Assembly (NCBI GenBank): GCA_024760905.1
Contig: CM045734.1
Location: 40,904,564 to 40,968,563, forward strand
Origin: Plotosus lineatus
Taxonomy: Eukaryota; Chordata; Actinopteri; Siluriformes; Plotosidae
Direction: 5' to 3'
Length of the DNA stretch: 64,000 bases
Shown: piece after piece, positions 14,378 through 27,511 of the stretch
Layout: each line of letters opens with the position of its first letter
Position numbering within the stretch: position 1 is the first letter of the stretch
The notes under the pieces: generated by a model
Database searches by the model: none
Seen by the model: the letters and a program-made list of their open reading frames with translations, nothing else
Told to the model about the DNA's origin: nothing
Translations under genes and position numbers: made by a program

Positions 14378-16056
14378 ACAGCAGAGAATTAGAGATGGGA
14401 AGGACGTGCAGCAAGTTAGATTGATAAAGGACAGAGAGGGAAATGTATTGACTGATGACAGAAGTGTGCTGGGAAGATGGAAAGAGTACTTTGAAGAGCT
14501 GATGAATGAGGAAAATGAGAGAGAAAAAAGAGTAGAAGAGGTGACCATTGAGGAGCAGGCTGTAGCAAAGATCAGTAAGGGTTAAGTGAGAAGGGCATTG
14601 AAGAGGATGAAGAATGGAAAGGCAGTTGGTCCTGATGATATACCTGTGGAGGTATGGAAGTGTCTAGGAGAGGTAGCAGTAGATTTTCTGACAAGAACAT
14701 TCAAGAAGGTACTAGAGAGTGAGCAGATGCCGGAGGAGTGGAGGAGAAGTGTGCTGGTGCCCATTTTTAAGAACAAGGGAGACGTGCAGAGTTGCAGCAA
14801 CTACAGAGGGATAAAGTTGATGAGCCATACGATGAAGGTATGGGAAAGAATAGTGGAAGCTAGACTAAGGGCAGAGGTCAGCATTTGTGAACAACAGTTT
14901 GGTTTCATGCCAAGAAAGAGCACCACAGATGCAATGTTTGCTTTGAGGATGTTAATAGAGAAGTACAGAGAAGGTCAGAGGGAGCTACATTGTGCCTTTG
15001 TGGATCTGGAAAAAGCATATGACAGGGTGCCAAGAGAAGAACTGTGGTATTGCATGAGGAAGTCTGGAGTGGCAGAGAAGTATGTTAGAGTGGTGCAGGA
15101 CATGTATGAGAGATGTAAGACAGTGGTGAAGTGTGCTGTCAGTGTGACCGACGAATTCAAGGTGGAGGTGGGACTGCATCAAGGGTCAGCTCTGAGCCCC
15201 TTCTTGTTTGCATGGTGATGGACAGGCTGACAGACGAGGTGAGACAAGAATCTCCATGGACTATGATGTTTGCAGATGGCATTGTGATCTGTAGTGAGAG
15301 CAGAGAACAAGTGCAGGAAAATCTAGAGCGGTGGAGGTATGCCCTGGAAAGGAGAGGAATGAAGGTTAGCCTCAGAAAATCAGAATACATGTGTGTGAAT
15401 GAGAAGGACCCAGGAGGAACGGTGATGTTACAGGGAGCAGAGATAACGAAGGTGGAGGATTTTAAGTACTTAGGCTCAACAATCCAGAGCAATGGAGAGT
15501 GTGGAAAAGAGGTGAAGAAGCGTGTGCAGGCAGGCTGGAATGGTTGGAGAAAAGTGTCCGTGTGATGTGCGATAGGAGAGTGTCAGCAAGAATGAAGGGA
15601 AAAGTGTACAAGACGGTGGTGAGGCCAGCGATGTTGTATGGCTTAGAAACAGTGGCGCTGAGGAAAAGGCAGGAGGCAGAGCTGGAGGTAGCGGAGATGA
15701 AAATGTTGAGGTTCTATCTGGGAGTAACGAGGATGGATAGGATCAGAAATGAGTATATCAGAGGGACAGCCCATGTCAGATGTTTTGGAGACAAAGTCAG
15801 AGAGGCTAGATTGAGATGGTTTGGACATGTACAGAGGAGGGATAGTGAGTATATTGGCAGTAGGATGCTGAGGTTTGAACTAGCAGGCAGAAGGCCTCGA
15901 GGAAGACCAAAGAAGAGATTTATGGATGTGGTGAAGGAAGACATGAAGGTCGTTGGAGTCAGAAAAGAAGATGCGGAGGACAGGGTGAGGTGGAGGCGGA
16001 TGATTTGCTGTGGCGACCCCTGAAGGGACCAGCCGAAAGTAAAAGAAGAAGAAGAA
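14378..16056 (+). mobile_element. RTE-clade LINE, 5'-truncated, perfect 15-bp target duplication
   Basis: Flanked by identical GTTATTTTAATTAAC at 14363-14377 and 16057-16071. Encodes the linker and reverse transcriptase on the plus strand (main pieces 14586-15218, 15131-15565, 15499-16023). It ends with the RTE 3' terminus and (GAA)n. Defects include a nonsense codon at about 14583, a one-base deletion at about 15212, a one-base deletion at about 15558, and an active-site change FADD to FADG near 15275. It is therefore inactive. Confidence 0.95.
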
Positions 16057-16071
16057 GTTATTTTAATTAAC

Positions 16072-16501
16072 TATTAACATGAAATTTCCAACTTTGGACA
16101 GTATCTCAAAAAATTAGAGTAGTACATTCAGAAGTGTTTTTTCTAAAAAATAAAAAAAACTTATGAGCTGCAGGTACAAAAAAAAAAGATTTAGGATTTT
16201 ACCTCTTGCTGATGAATGAGACCACTTCTGTGAACATGATTATGTTCCTGTACCAGTAAGTAACATACACCTTTATTGTTATTTAAGAAGCATTATGGAA
16301 TATTTCCTGGTAGAACCTTCAGAATTTACTTCCTTATGCCAAGAACAAGATTGGCAGGTATATGTTTTTCAGGTTTTTTATTGCAGTAAGTTCTTATTTC
16401 ACTTCGACTCATTTAATGTGGTGTTGTGTCAGTGACCACAGGAGCTGTTCTGAGGATCCTTTCAGTGTTCACTCTTAAGGAAGTCAGTGAGGGGAAGTGT
16501 G
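16072..16501. other. MFSD10 upstream region
   Basis: AT-rich with A-tracts. A short TCTCAAAAAATTAGAGTAG at about 16109 resembles Tc1 ends but has no partner. No CpG promoter is seen immediately before the start codon, which favours an upstream noncoding exon. Confidence 0.4.
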
Positions 16502-16648
16502 ATGGCGGGAGAGAAGAGTCCTTCAGATGAAACACACTCTTCTCGAGTTATTCCGGTGGTGTTTCTAGCTCTTCTGCTGGATCTACTGGGGTTCACAGTA
16601 ATCCTCCCGCTTCTCCCATCCATCTTGGATCACTACAGTCAAACAGGG
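16502..16648 (+). CDS. mfsd10: MFSD10 exon 1
   Basis: Encodes a short hydrophilic N-terminus and the first membrane helix (VVFLALLLDLLGFTVILPLL). Donor GTAAGC. Confidence 0.94.
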
Positions 16649-19600
16649 GTAAGCATTCCCTTAAAAAAACCCTAAATATTCTATTGATTCCTCTCTTTTA
16701 CATAATACCTGCCATGGCACTGTCACAAATGTATAAATACTGTATTTTGTTCTGCAATGTAAAGTGATTTTTTTTTTTTTTTAGGATTGTGTTTGCATCA
16801 CCCTGCACCTCAAACCAATTATTGTTATACATTTTACTAGAAAATACAGTAGTTTAAATTCTTGAACACTGGTTTTGCACGTCATTGTTTAATGCCAAAA
16901 CTGACTACTTCCTCAGCAGTATATATGATGATAACTCAGTTGCTTGCATATACTAGTATAACTGTAGAGGAAGTAAGTGAGCCTAAGTATAAGTGCTGAG
17001 AGCAATAATTATACACAATTCATTCTTGGGAGATGGATCGCAAGCAACATTTTAAATGGAATTTGATTTTAAAAATTTATAAAGATATTAAAGGATGTTT
17101 TTTCCCCAAATCAGATTCAGTATCACACAGTACAGAACGTCCACTTAAGCCTTGTTGTTACAAGGATCCCCCACTTTCCTCGGTTAATTGGGACCGAGAT
17201 CCCCCGCGACCACCAATGTAGGATCAAACCCCTCCCCCCACACACACACTTGCGTATATGTACATGTATGTGTATATAATATCAATAAATATATATTCAA
17301 CGCTATAAATGCTTATGATAACAAACATAGTTTTGATGGGAGGTTTTGGGTTGTTTTTTGTTTTGTGTTTGTTTAGGGTTTTTTTTTCCATAATTGGCCT
17401 TGTTTTTGTGGAATTTTTCTTAACTTTTTCTCCTATTCTTCCTCAATTTACTTATTTTTTTAATTGGATGAATATTTAAAAAAAAAAAACCACACGATGC
17501 ACTGAAGCCACATGAATTGAAGCATGAAGTCGCAAGGGATCCCTGTATTTACATTTCTGGCATTTGACGAAAACCCTCATCCAGTGATTTATCTTAAATT
17601 TTTTATTCAACTGAGGGTTATAAATCCTTGCTAAAGGACCCAACATCGGCAGACTGGGGCTTAATCCGCCAACCTTCGGTTTAGTAATTCAGAGTATTTA
17701 CCACTGAGCCATGACAGCCCATGATACATTTAGGTTGATGTCACTGAATAGTCCTTGAGATGGAATGTCAGTGAAATTATTAAAATCAATGATATCCATC
17801 GAGCCTTATGTGCATAATTGCTTCAAAATATACTCTACAGAAACCTAAAAAGCAAATCAAGACTTTGATAGTTTACGTTTACATATTTTAATCAGAGGCA
17901 GATCAGGCACACTGTGAGCAAAGCATAAGCATGTGTGGCGAAGAGCGTGTTGTTTTTAAACCCAGTCACAGTTGAAGTGTATATACTAAAATACTAGAAA
18001 CAAACTAAACCAAAAGATTTCTATGGATATATTTTCAATTGTAAAATGTAGCAATGATAATGCTGCCTTTCAGTGATCCTTACAAACTATGAGTGTTATC
18101 GAATGAACTGAATTATGATGTGGAGAATTATTTGGTCGAGGGGTTGTTCGCTAACAAAGCTGAAGATCATGAATAATTCTGAAAAAGCTGAATTATATAC
18201 TGTTTTATGGTTCATTCAAAATATTTTTCAGAATAGACAGACAGTCACATGTTCATGTTTCATGTACCAGTCGTGCAATAATTATTCAACTTATCCGATA
18301 GCAATAATTTAGTTATCCCATTACAGTGGTGCAATATCAAGAATCATTCAATAGCTTTCCACCAATCAGAAACAAACAAAAAAATCTCTTGAATGAGTAA
18401 TAATGATTTTAAATCCCCATATAGCCATCCAGTTAGATTGTGCTGTTTGAGTGTAGTATGAATTTTATTTTCAATGTCTGCTTTTTACACCCGAGCCATA
18501 GTGGCTCATCAGGCCAACGCTTATCTCCGGTTTCCATAGCGTGAAGCGATTAGCACTACAACTCCTCTTGGATGGGACGCTAGTCCATCGCAGGTTACCT
18601 TCCCAGTATATTTTTACTGGTACCCATTTATACTGCTGGGTGAACAAAGGCACACTTGTGGTTAAGACCTTGCCCAGGGGTCTTAGCACAGTGGGGGTCT
18701 AACTGGGATTTGAACACACAACCTCCTGATCATGAGTGCAGCACCCTAACCATTACACCACCGGTCCCACCTAATGTCCACTTAATGTTAACATTAAAAA
18801 GAACACATTCTTAAATTTGTTTTCTTTCTTCCCTTATTTATTTTTGTTAAAAACAGGATAGTGTGTATTTGTCACTACAAAGTGTTGTGGACTGGTTCAG
18901 GGGCACTGTAGGAATTCCTCTGGAAAGAAAATACACCAGTGTTCTTTTTGGAGGTAATATTTACATAGATTTTAATTACTGAATTCATCTCCCAAGCATC
19001 TTCTTCCAACAACTCAATAATTATTTTTCTTTTACTTTTTCCACCTAGGTCTGATTGGCTCCTTTTACTCTTTGCTGCAGTTCATTTCCTCTCCTTTTAT
19101 AGGAGCTGCATCTGATCAATATGGCAGACGACCACTGCTACTGCTAACCACTGTGAGAAGAATAAAATTTAATATTAATAAAGCAGATCAGAAGTGACTG
19201 ACTTCATTTGTAATCTTTGCTCAGATGAACTTTCATATGTTGTCTAGGCGGGGCTGATTTTCTCCTACATTCTGTGGGCTGTTTCCCGGAGCTTCAGTGT
19301 TTTCCTTCTGTCTCGAGCGGTAGGAGGAATCTGTAAAGGCAATGTAAGCCTCTGCACTGCTATTGTTGCAGACCTGCCTTGTGCTAAAGCCAGAAACAAA
19401 GGAATGGTGAGTCATTAGTTTAATTACAGCTATAACTGTGACTTCAGGGGGATATCAAAAAGGCCTTGTAGCTGTTCACGTGGCTCACTGCATTGACTGA
19501 CCTGTATCTTTTTCTTGCTGTTTTTAAACTAGGCAATGATTGGTGTTGCGTTCTCTTTGGGCTTTACTCTGGGACCAGTAATGGGAGCCTACTTTGCACT

Positions 19601-22600
19601 GAGACCAGTGGACTCGGAGTTGTTTTACCAAGGCCCTGCTCTACTGGCAGTATGCTTCTCTGTAGCAGACCTGCTCTTCATTTTTCTCATCCTTCCAGAG
19701 ACTTTGCAAAAGGCAAGAAAAGACATGGGATTGTAATTATCCCAGTGTGATCTATTATTAACTAAATTAAGTAAATTAGGAAGATCAGTGGTTGGAATGT
19801 ACAACTCACAGAAAGAAGGTGCGGGGTTTAAAATCTAACACCATCTTTGTATTGTTACGGAGAGGTAAATTTAGAAGATGGAAATTGCTCCATGAAACCA
19901 GCAAAGCACGACAGACCATGACATAAACTATATACAATTTAATAATATGAACAAAATAAAACAAAATAATAACTTACATCTTAGAGATAAACCACATACA
20001 ACTTAACAAAGAGTCCCATAGTCACCAAGCACCCGCAGCAGGGGAAATTTAGAGATGGCGCATGTGCTGGCAGGGAAAGGCTTGCAATCCCGCGTGTCAA
20101 AAGAAACAAATGATGAACATCCTCGCGTGGGCTGTGTGTGAATGTGGATGATGGACTTTGACGATGAAGTCCCAAACAATGAAACTGGGTTGATGCGTGT
20201 TCCATGGTTCACCTTGGATGAGTTGATCCGCCGAGATGAGTCCCCTTAGATGATATGCCAGGTCCTTAATATAGATTCCCTAAAGTTCGGGAAAGTTCCA
20301 TTCTGGAAAATTCCACATCGCCTGACCCCACCAGGGCGCATGCGCAACTAGGCCCCCTTATGGAAAATTCCAGACCCAAACAGTTGAGTCATACCATTAT
20401 TTACAGCACACTAACTGAATTTAATTATAATTTTTAGATTTACATTTTATACAAATATTTACATGCCCATAACAAGACATGGCTGCATATTCTTCCTGTG
20501 TTTGGTTGGGTTCTCCACATGTTCTCCATTTTCCTACAGTACAACCACATGCACATTATCTTAAACGGTGACTCTAAATTGCTCGTTTGTATGAACCTAA
20601 AAGAAGTGGTTGTTTGTCAGTTTGTTAATGCTGCAATAATTTGGTGACCTGTTTGAGGGTACCTTGCCTCTCACCCGAGGTTGTGTGATTGGCTCCAGCT
20701 TCCACTTTGACCCTAATGGATGAGCAGCATAGATAATGGACAAATAAATTAGGTCCTGGGTTTGTTTCTGTGTGGAGTTTGAACGTTATACTCATGCTTG
20801 TTGGGGTTTATTTCCCACAGTCCAAGGACATGAACATCAGTTTAACTGGCAGTTCTAAATTAACCTGAGATGTAAGTGTGAATGGATATGTGTGTGTGTT
20901 GCCCTGCAGTGGCTTGGCGAGCTGTTCAAGGTGTTCGCTCAGTGTCGGCTGAGATAGACATAATTCTCAACACCAATTTTCGTGGGTCAATGTGTGAGTG
21001 AATGAGTGAGTATTGTTCTTCATCTGTGGATAAATTTCATTTATCATCATCATCATCATCATCATCATTTTCTGTAACCGTTTAATCCTAATTATGGTCG
21101 CGGGGAGGCTGGCGCCCATCCCAGCTGACTCCGGGCAAGGGCAGCGTACACCCTGGATCGCTCGCCAGGCCATCACAGGGCAGAAACACTCTGACAGCTT
21201 TGCAGCCTACTCTTGTCGAAAGTCAGCAATGGTTCTTTTACATGAATCTCACACCATAGACAGTGAGAGACATGGCCGGCCTTTGATAACCCAGTTAGCT
21301 GCACTAGGGGGACAGTGACAACCTTGTGGAGAGTGGGACTTGAACCCCCAACCTTAGGATCAGCGATCCAGTGCCCTATACCACTAGGCCACTGACTGCC
21401 CCTATTTCATTCATTCATTAATTTTCTAAACTGTTTAATTAGGGTTGCGGCAAGATTGACGCCTAGCCCAGCTGACTGGGCAAGGGCAAGGTGCACCCTG
21501 GACAGCTGGCTAGGCCATAGGGGGGGGGGGCGCGCAAGCACACATACAATCGTCCACACTTACACTGACACCTAGGGACAATTTGGAACTGCGAATTAGC
21601 CTATTGTGCATGTTTTTTTGGACTGTAGGAGGAAAGCCAAGTACCCGGAGGAGAACCATGAAAGCACAGATAGAACATGCAAACACAAACGGTTGAGCCC
21701 AGGAACCGATCTCATGCCTTCTTGCTGTGAGCTGGACCTGCTAACCACTGAGTTCACTTTGAGTCCTTTTTACAAAAATATTTTGGTTTGTTTTAATGTA
21801 GGGCACCTCAGAGCCCAGTGATGTGAAGGAGGTAGGAGACCTACTCAACCCATTGGCCCTTTTCAACTTCTCTGCCGTGACAAGAACAAAGGAGCCACCC
21901 CCCAACCAACGTAGGCTCAAATGCATTTTTTTTTTTTTTTTTATTATCCCCCATTTTCTCCTTAATTTAATTGTATACGATTACAGCCCATCAGGTACTA
22001 CTGTCCATATTACATAACCAGGGAGGGGGAAAAGCATGCACATGCCCCCTCCATGACATGCAATGCTCATTTGAATGAGCTCACCGACTCCATGATTGGC
22101 TGGTGAGCACTGTGAGTGACAGTGAAGTATGCATATGCCATCCCTCCCACTCATTACAGCTCAGGAAATTAGCTCCCATGAACTCCCAGGCACAGGGTGG
22201 CTGTAACATTAACCTGGATTCAAACCAGCAATCTTGCCGTTAATAGTCACGCACCTTGTTGATGCACTGCTCAGGAGATAGGCTCATACGCTATATATTT
22301 AATTCCATGTCAGATTGTGTTCTATGTTAAAATTCGTCTCAAATTATTGTTTTATACAATTCTAGTATTATTGAAGGACTTTTTTCTGCTGCATTCTTTG
22401 GCTGGTTTATTTGAGTAGATGTAAGCAGTGCACCCACTTTTTTAAAACAAACCTTTACAGGAATGCTGAATCTCAGTAAGGATTTATCTTCATACTCAAC
22501 TATCACAATACTGTACCATATGGGTTGTTGTTTTTTTTAACTTTTTTAATTTGTTTTTTTTTTTTTTCTTTCTACTGCTATGTTAGGGATGTGCAACCTT

Positions 22601-25600
22601 AAGGTTCTGGGATTGGTGTATTTTGCATATCTCTTTCTTTTCTCTGGTCTTGAATTCACGTTGAGCTTCTTAACCCATCAACGCTTCCAATTCTCCAGGT
22701 GAGTTCTACTCGAGCTAAAATTCTACCAATTTTATCAAAAACTGTTTCAATGAGAATCAACAGAATATTGTAATGGAGCAGTTAAAAAAAATTTTTGGTC
22801 ATTTTGGTTCTGTTTGTCTTCTTTTCCTTTCGGCTTTTCCCTTCAGGGGTCGCCACAGCGAATCGTCTGCCTCCATCTCAACCTATCCTCTGCATCTTCT
22901 ACTCTTACTCCAACTACCTTCATGTCCTCCTTCACCACATCCATAAATCGTCTCTTTGGTCTTCCTCTAGGCCTTCTGCCTGCTACTTCCAACCTCAGCA
23001 TCCTACTACCAATATACTCACTATCCCTCCTCCATACATGTCCAAACCATCTCAATCTAGCCTCTCTGACTTTGTCTCCAAAACCTCAAACATGTGCTGT
23101 CCCTCTGATGTACTCATTCCTGATCCTATCCATCCTCGTTACTCCCAAAGAGAACCTCAACATTTTCATCTCTGCTACCTCCAGCTCTGTCTCCTGTCTT
23201 TTCCTCAGTGCCACTGTTTCTAAACCATACAACATCGCTGGCCTCAACACCGTCTTGCACACTTTTACTTTCATTCTTTCCGATACCTTCCTGTCACACA
23301 TCACACATCACACTTTTCTCCAACCATTCCAACCTGCCTGAACATGCTTCTTCACCTCTTTTCCACTCTCCATTGCTCTGGATTGTTGAGCCTAAGTACT
23401 TAAAATCCTCCACCTTCTATATCTCTGCCCCCTGTAACCTCACCGTTCCATTTGGATCCTTGTCATTCACACACATGTATTCTGTTTTACTGCGGCGAAC
23501 CTTCATTCCTCTCCTTTCCAGGGCATACCTCCACTCTCTAGATTTTCCTGCACTTGTTCTCTGCTGTCACGACAGATCACAATGTCATCTGCAAACATAA
23601 TGGTCCATGGAGATTCTTGTCTAACCTCATCTGTCAGCCTGTCCATCACCATAGCAAACAAGAAGGGGCTCAGAGCTGACCCTTAATGCAGTCCCACCTC
23701 CACCTTGAACTCTTCTGTCACACCGGCAGCACACCTCACCACTGTCTTACATCTCTCATACATGTTCTGCACCACTCTAACATATTTCTCTGCCACTCCA
23801 GACTTCCTCATGCAATACCACAGTTCCTCCCTCGGCACCCTGTCATATGCTTTCTCCAGATCCACAAAGGCACAATGCAGCTTCCTCTGACCTTCACTGT
23901 ACTTCTCTATTAACATCCTCAAAGCAAACACTGCATCTGTGGTGCTCTTTCTTGGCATGAAACCAAACTGTTGTTCACAAATGCTGACCTCTGCCCTTAG
24001 TCTTGCTTCCACTATTCTTTCCCATAACTTCATCGTATGGCTCATCATCTTCATCCCTCTGTGGTTGCCACAACTCTGCACGTCTCCTTTATTTTGAAAA
24101 ATGGTCACAAGCACACTTCTCCATTCCTCCGGCATCCTCTCACTCTCTAAGACCTTGTTGAATGTTCTTGTTAGAAAATGTACTGCTACCTCTCCTAGAC
24201 ACTTCGATACCTCCACTGTCATCAGGACCAACTGCCTTTCCACTCTTCATCCTCTACAATGCCCTCCTCACTTCACCCTTACTAATCTTTGCTACTTCCT
24301 GGTCCTCAACAGTCACCTCTTCTACTCTTTTTTTTCTCTCTCTCATTTTCCTTATTCATCAGCTCTTCAAAGTACTCTTTCCATCTTCCCAGCACACTTC
24401 TGTCATCAGTCAATACATTTCCCTCTCTGTCCTTTATCACTCTAACTTGATGCAAGTCCTCCCCATCTCTATTTTTATGCTGTGCCAACCTGTATAAATC
24501 ATTTTCTCCCTCCTTACTGTCCAGCCTATCATAAAGTCATCATATGCTCTCTGTTTGGGCTTTGACACCGCTACCTTCGCCTTGCGCTGTGTCTCCCTGT
24601 ACTCCTGTTTACTCTCTTTGGTCCTCTCAGTGTCCCACTTCTTCTTAGCTAACCTCTTCTTTTGTACACACTCCTGCACTTCCTCATTCCACCACCAAGT
24701 CTCCTTATCTACTTTACTTCCAGAGGACACACCAAGTACTCTCCTACCTGTCTCCCTGATCACATTAACTGTAGTTGTCCAGTCATCTGGAAGCACTTCC
24801 TGACCACCCAAAACCTGTTTCAACCCCTCCTTAAAGACAACACGACTCTCTTCCTTTTTCAGCTTCCACCACTTTGTCTTCTGCGCTGCCTTTGCCTTCT
24901 TCACCTTTCTCACCATCAGGATCATCCTGCACATCACCACCCTATGCTGTTTGGCAACACTCTCACCCACTTATACTTTGCAGTCACTGACTTCCTTCAA
25001 CTTACATCGCCTACACAAGATGTAGTCTACCTGTGTGCTCCTACCTCCGCTTTTATAAGTCATCCCATGCTTCTGTCTCTTCTGGAAGAAAGTATTCACC
25101 ATGGCCATTTCCGTCCTTTTTGCAAAATCTATCAACATCTGTCCTTCTGTGTTCCTGTCCTGGATACCAAACCTGCCCATCACTTCTTCGTCCCCTCTGT
25201 TGCCTGCACCCACATGTCCATTGAAGTCTGCACCAATGACCACTCTTTCACCTCTGGGGGTACTCTGCATCACTTCATCTAACTCCCTCCAGAATCTCTC
25301 CTTCTCTTCTAGTTCACATCCTGCCTGTGGGGCATAAGCACGAACAACATTGAACATCACACCTTCAATTTCTAACTTGAGACTCATCACTCTATCTGAC
25401 ACTCTTTTCACTTCTAGAACATTCCTGACCAACCGTTCATTCAATATGACTCCTACTCCATTTCTCTTCCCATCCACACCATGATAAAACAGCTTAAACC
25501 CCGCTCCTAAGCTTCTAGCCTTGCTACCTTTCCACCTGGTCTCCTGAACACACAGTATGTCCACCTTCCTCCTCTGCATCATATCAGCCAGCTCTCAACC

Positions 25601-27421
25601 TTTTCCTGTCATAGTTCCAACATTCAAAGTCCCTACTCTCAGTCCTCGACTCGTGCCTTTCCTCTTCTTTCTGCCTACGGACACGCCTCCCGCCTCTCCT
25701 TCTTCGACCAACAGTAGTCCAATTTCCACCAGTTGGTTGACAGCACCGATGGCAGTAGTTGTTAACCCGGGCCTCGACCGATCCTGTATGAAATTTGTCT
25801 TGACCGTTCGCATTCTGTATTTTGGCAAAAGTTTTACGCTGAAGGCCCTTCCTGTTGCAACCCTCTGCATTTATCCGGGCTTGGGACCGGGTGAGGATGG
25901 AAACTTGTTTGTGCCCATCGTTACGACTGTTTGGTTCTGTTTGTATTTCTGATCAAATAGATTTCTGCATATTATTGTGTTTATAATTCACCTACATTAC
26001 CAAGACCTTTTTTTTAATGAATGTTTGTTAAAAAATACTTTTTCATTAAATCATTAAGTGTGTTTATTCTACTAGCATGCAACAAGGAAAGATGTTTTTC
26101 TTTATTGGCATCACCATGGCAACATTCCAGGGAGGATATGCACGCAGGATCCAACCGGGTCAGCAGATCCACACAGTCCGCATGGTACATCTCTTACTGC
26201 AGCATCATTACGTCTGTCTTAATCAGGAGAACAAGAAAACGAAGTTACGCACAATTCAAGAAATCCCTTCACCATATTGTGTTCGAGATGTGTATACTGT
26301 GTATTAAATGTGTTTATTAGACGACAAATTGGAATTAGTAGGCAGGATACACCCTGACCAGCTCGCCAGTCCATTGCTGGGGTCAAAACACACATATCCA
26401 TTTACACTCACAGCTCGGAGAAATTTGGAGAAGCCAATTATCTGAATGTGCATATCTTTAAACAAGGAGGAATATCTTGAGGAAATCAATACAGTACAAG
26501 CACAGGGAGAACATATGAACTCCACATTGAAACACCCTTGCTAAGCCCAGGACTAGAACCCAAAGCCTTCTTGCAAACCAATAATGTTTGTCCAAAAAAT
26601 AAAGAAAGAAAATAAATCAATCTTGCATCTTCTATAATCTCCACAACATTGTACAAAACAATGCACAAACACCTACCCGTTAATGTAAATGTCACGTGAT
26701 AGTCATAAAAGACGTGTACGTTCAAGCTCTGTAACTGATGCAGTGTGTGTGTGTTTACCCCCCAGTGTTGGAGCAATTCATTCATTTTCTGAACCGCTTA
26801 ATCCTAATTATTAGTAATTATTAATTATAGAGTAAACCATGAACAGCTTGCCAGGTCATCGCAGGGCAAAACCACACTGATGGCTATGCAGCCCACTCTT
26901 GTTGAAAGTCAGCAATGGTTCTTTTACATGTCTCCAACCATAGACAGTGATAGCCATGGCTGGCCTTCAATAACCCAGTCAGGTACACTAGAGGGGGGGG
27001 GGACACAGCAGTAACAACCTGTTAATAGTGAGACTTGAACTCAAGGCCCTTGGATCAGTAATCCAGCACAATTCTAGTGTTTTAACGAATTGACACATTA
27101 TATATTTTTTCCCTTTGGTTTGAGGAATAATCATCGATATCAATGATGTGGTGATTTTTATCTTTCCAGGCAATATTATTACTCATTCCAGCCTTTATAT
27201 TCATTGGGATAGCCTGGAATTTGGTAATGCTCTACATCAGCCTGTTTCTGTATTCCTTTGGTAAGCATTAGTTTCTTGAGTATATTATTTGGGAATATTT
27301 ACTGGAAAAGAAATTGCTTGTTTATCAAAATTTTAACATTATTTTCTGCTTTTCTTCAGCTGCTGCCATTGTTGTGCCATGTCTTTCTGCACAAGTATCT
27401 GGACATGGTGAGCAGAAAATG

Positions 27422-27511
<90 letters not shown>

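Noticed and set aside
16109..16200. Additional Tc1 copy
   Set aside because: Only about 20 bases resemble the Tc1 end, with no partner repeat or transposase remnant.
19713..19738. MFSD10 exon 5 extended to a GT donor at 19736
   Set aside because: Joining to exon 6 from that donor gives an immediate in-frame stop, while the GC donor keeps the conserved frame.
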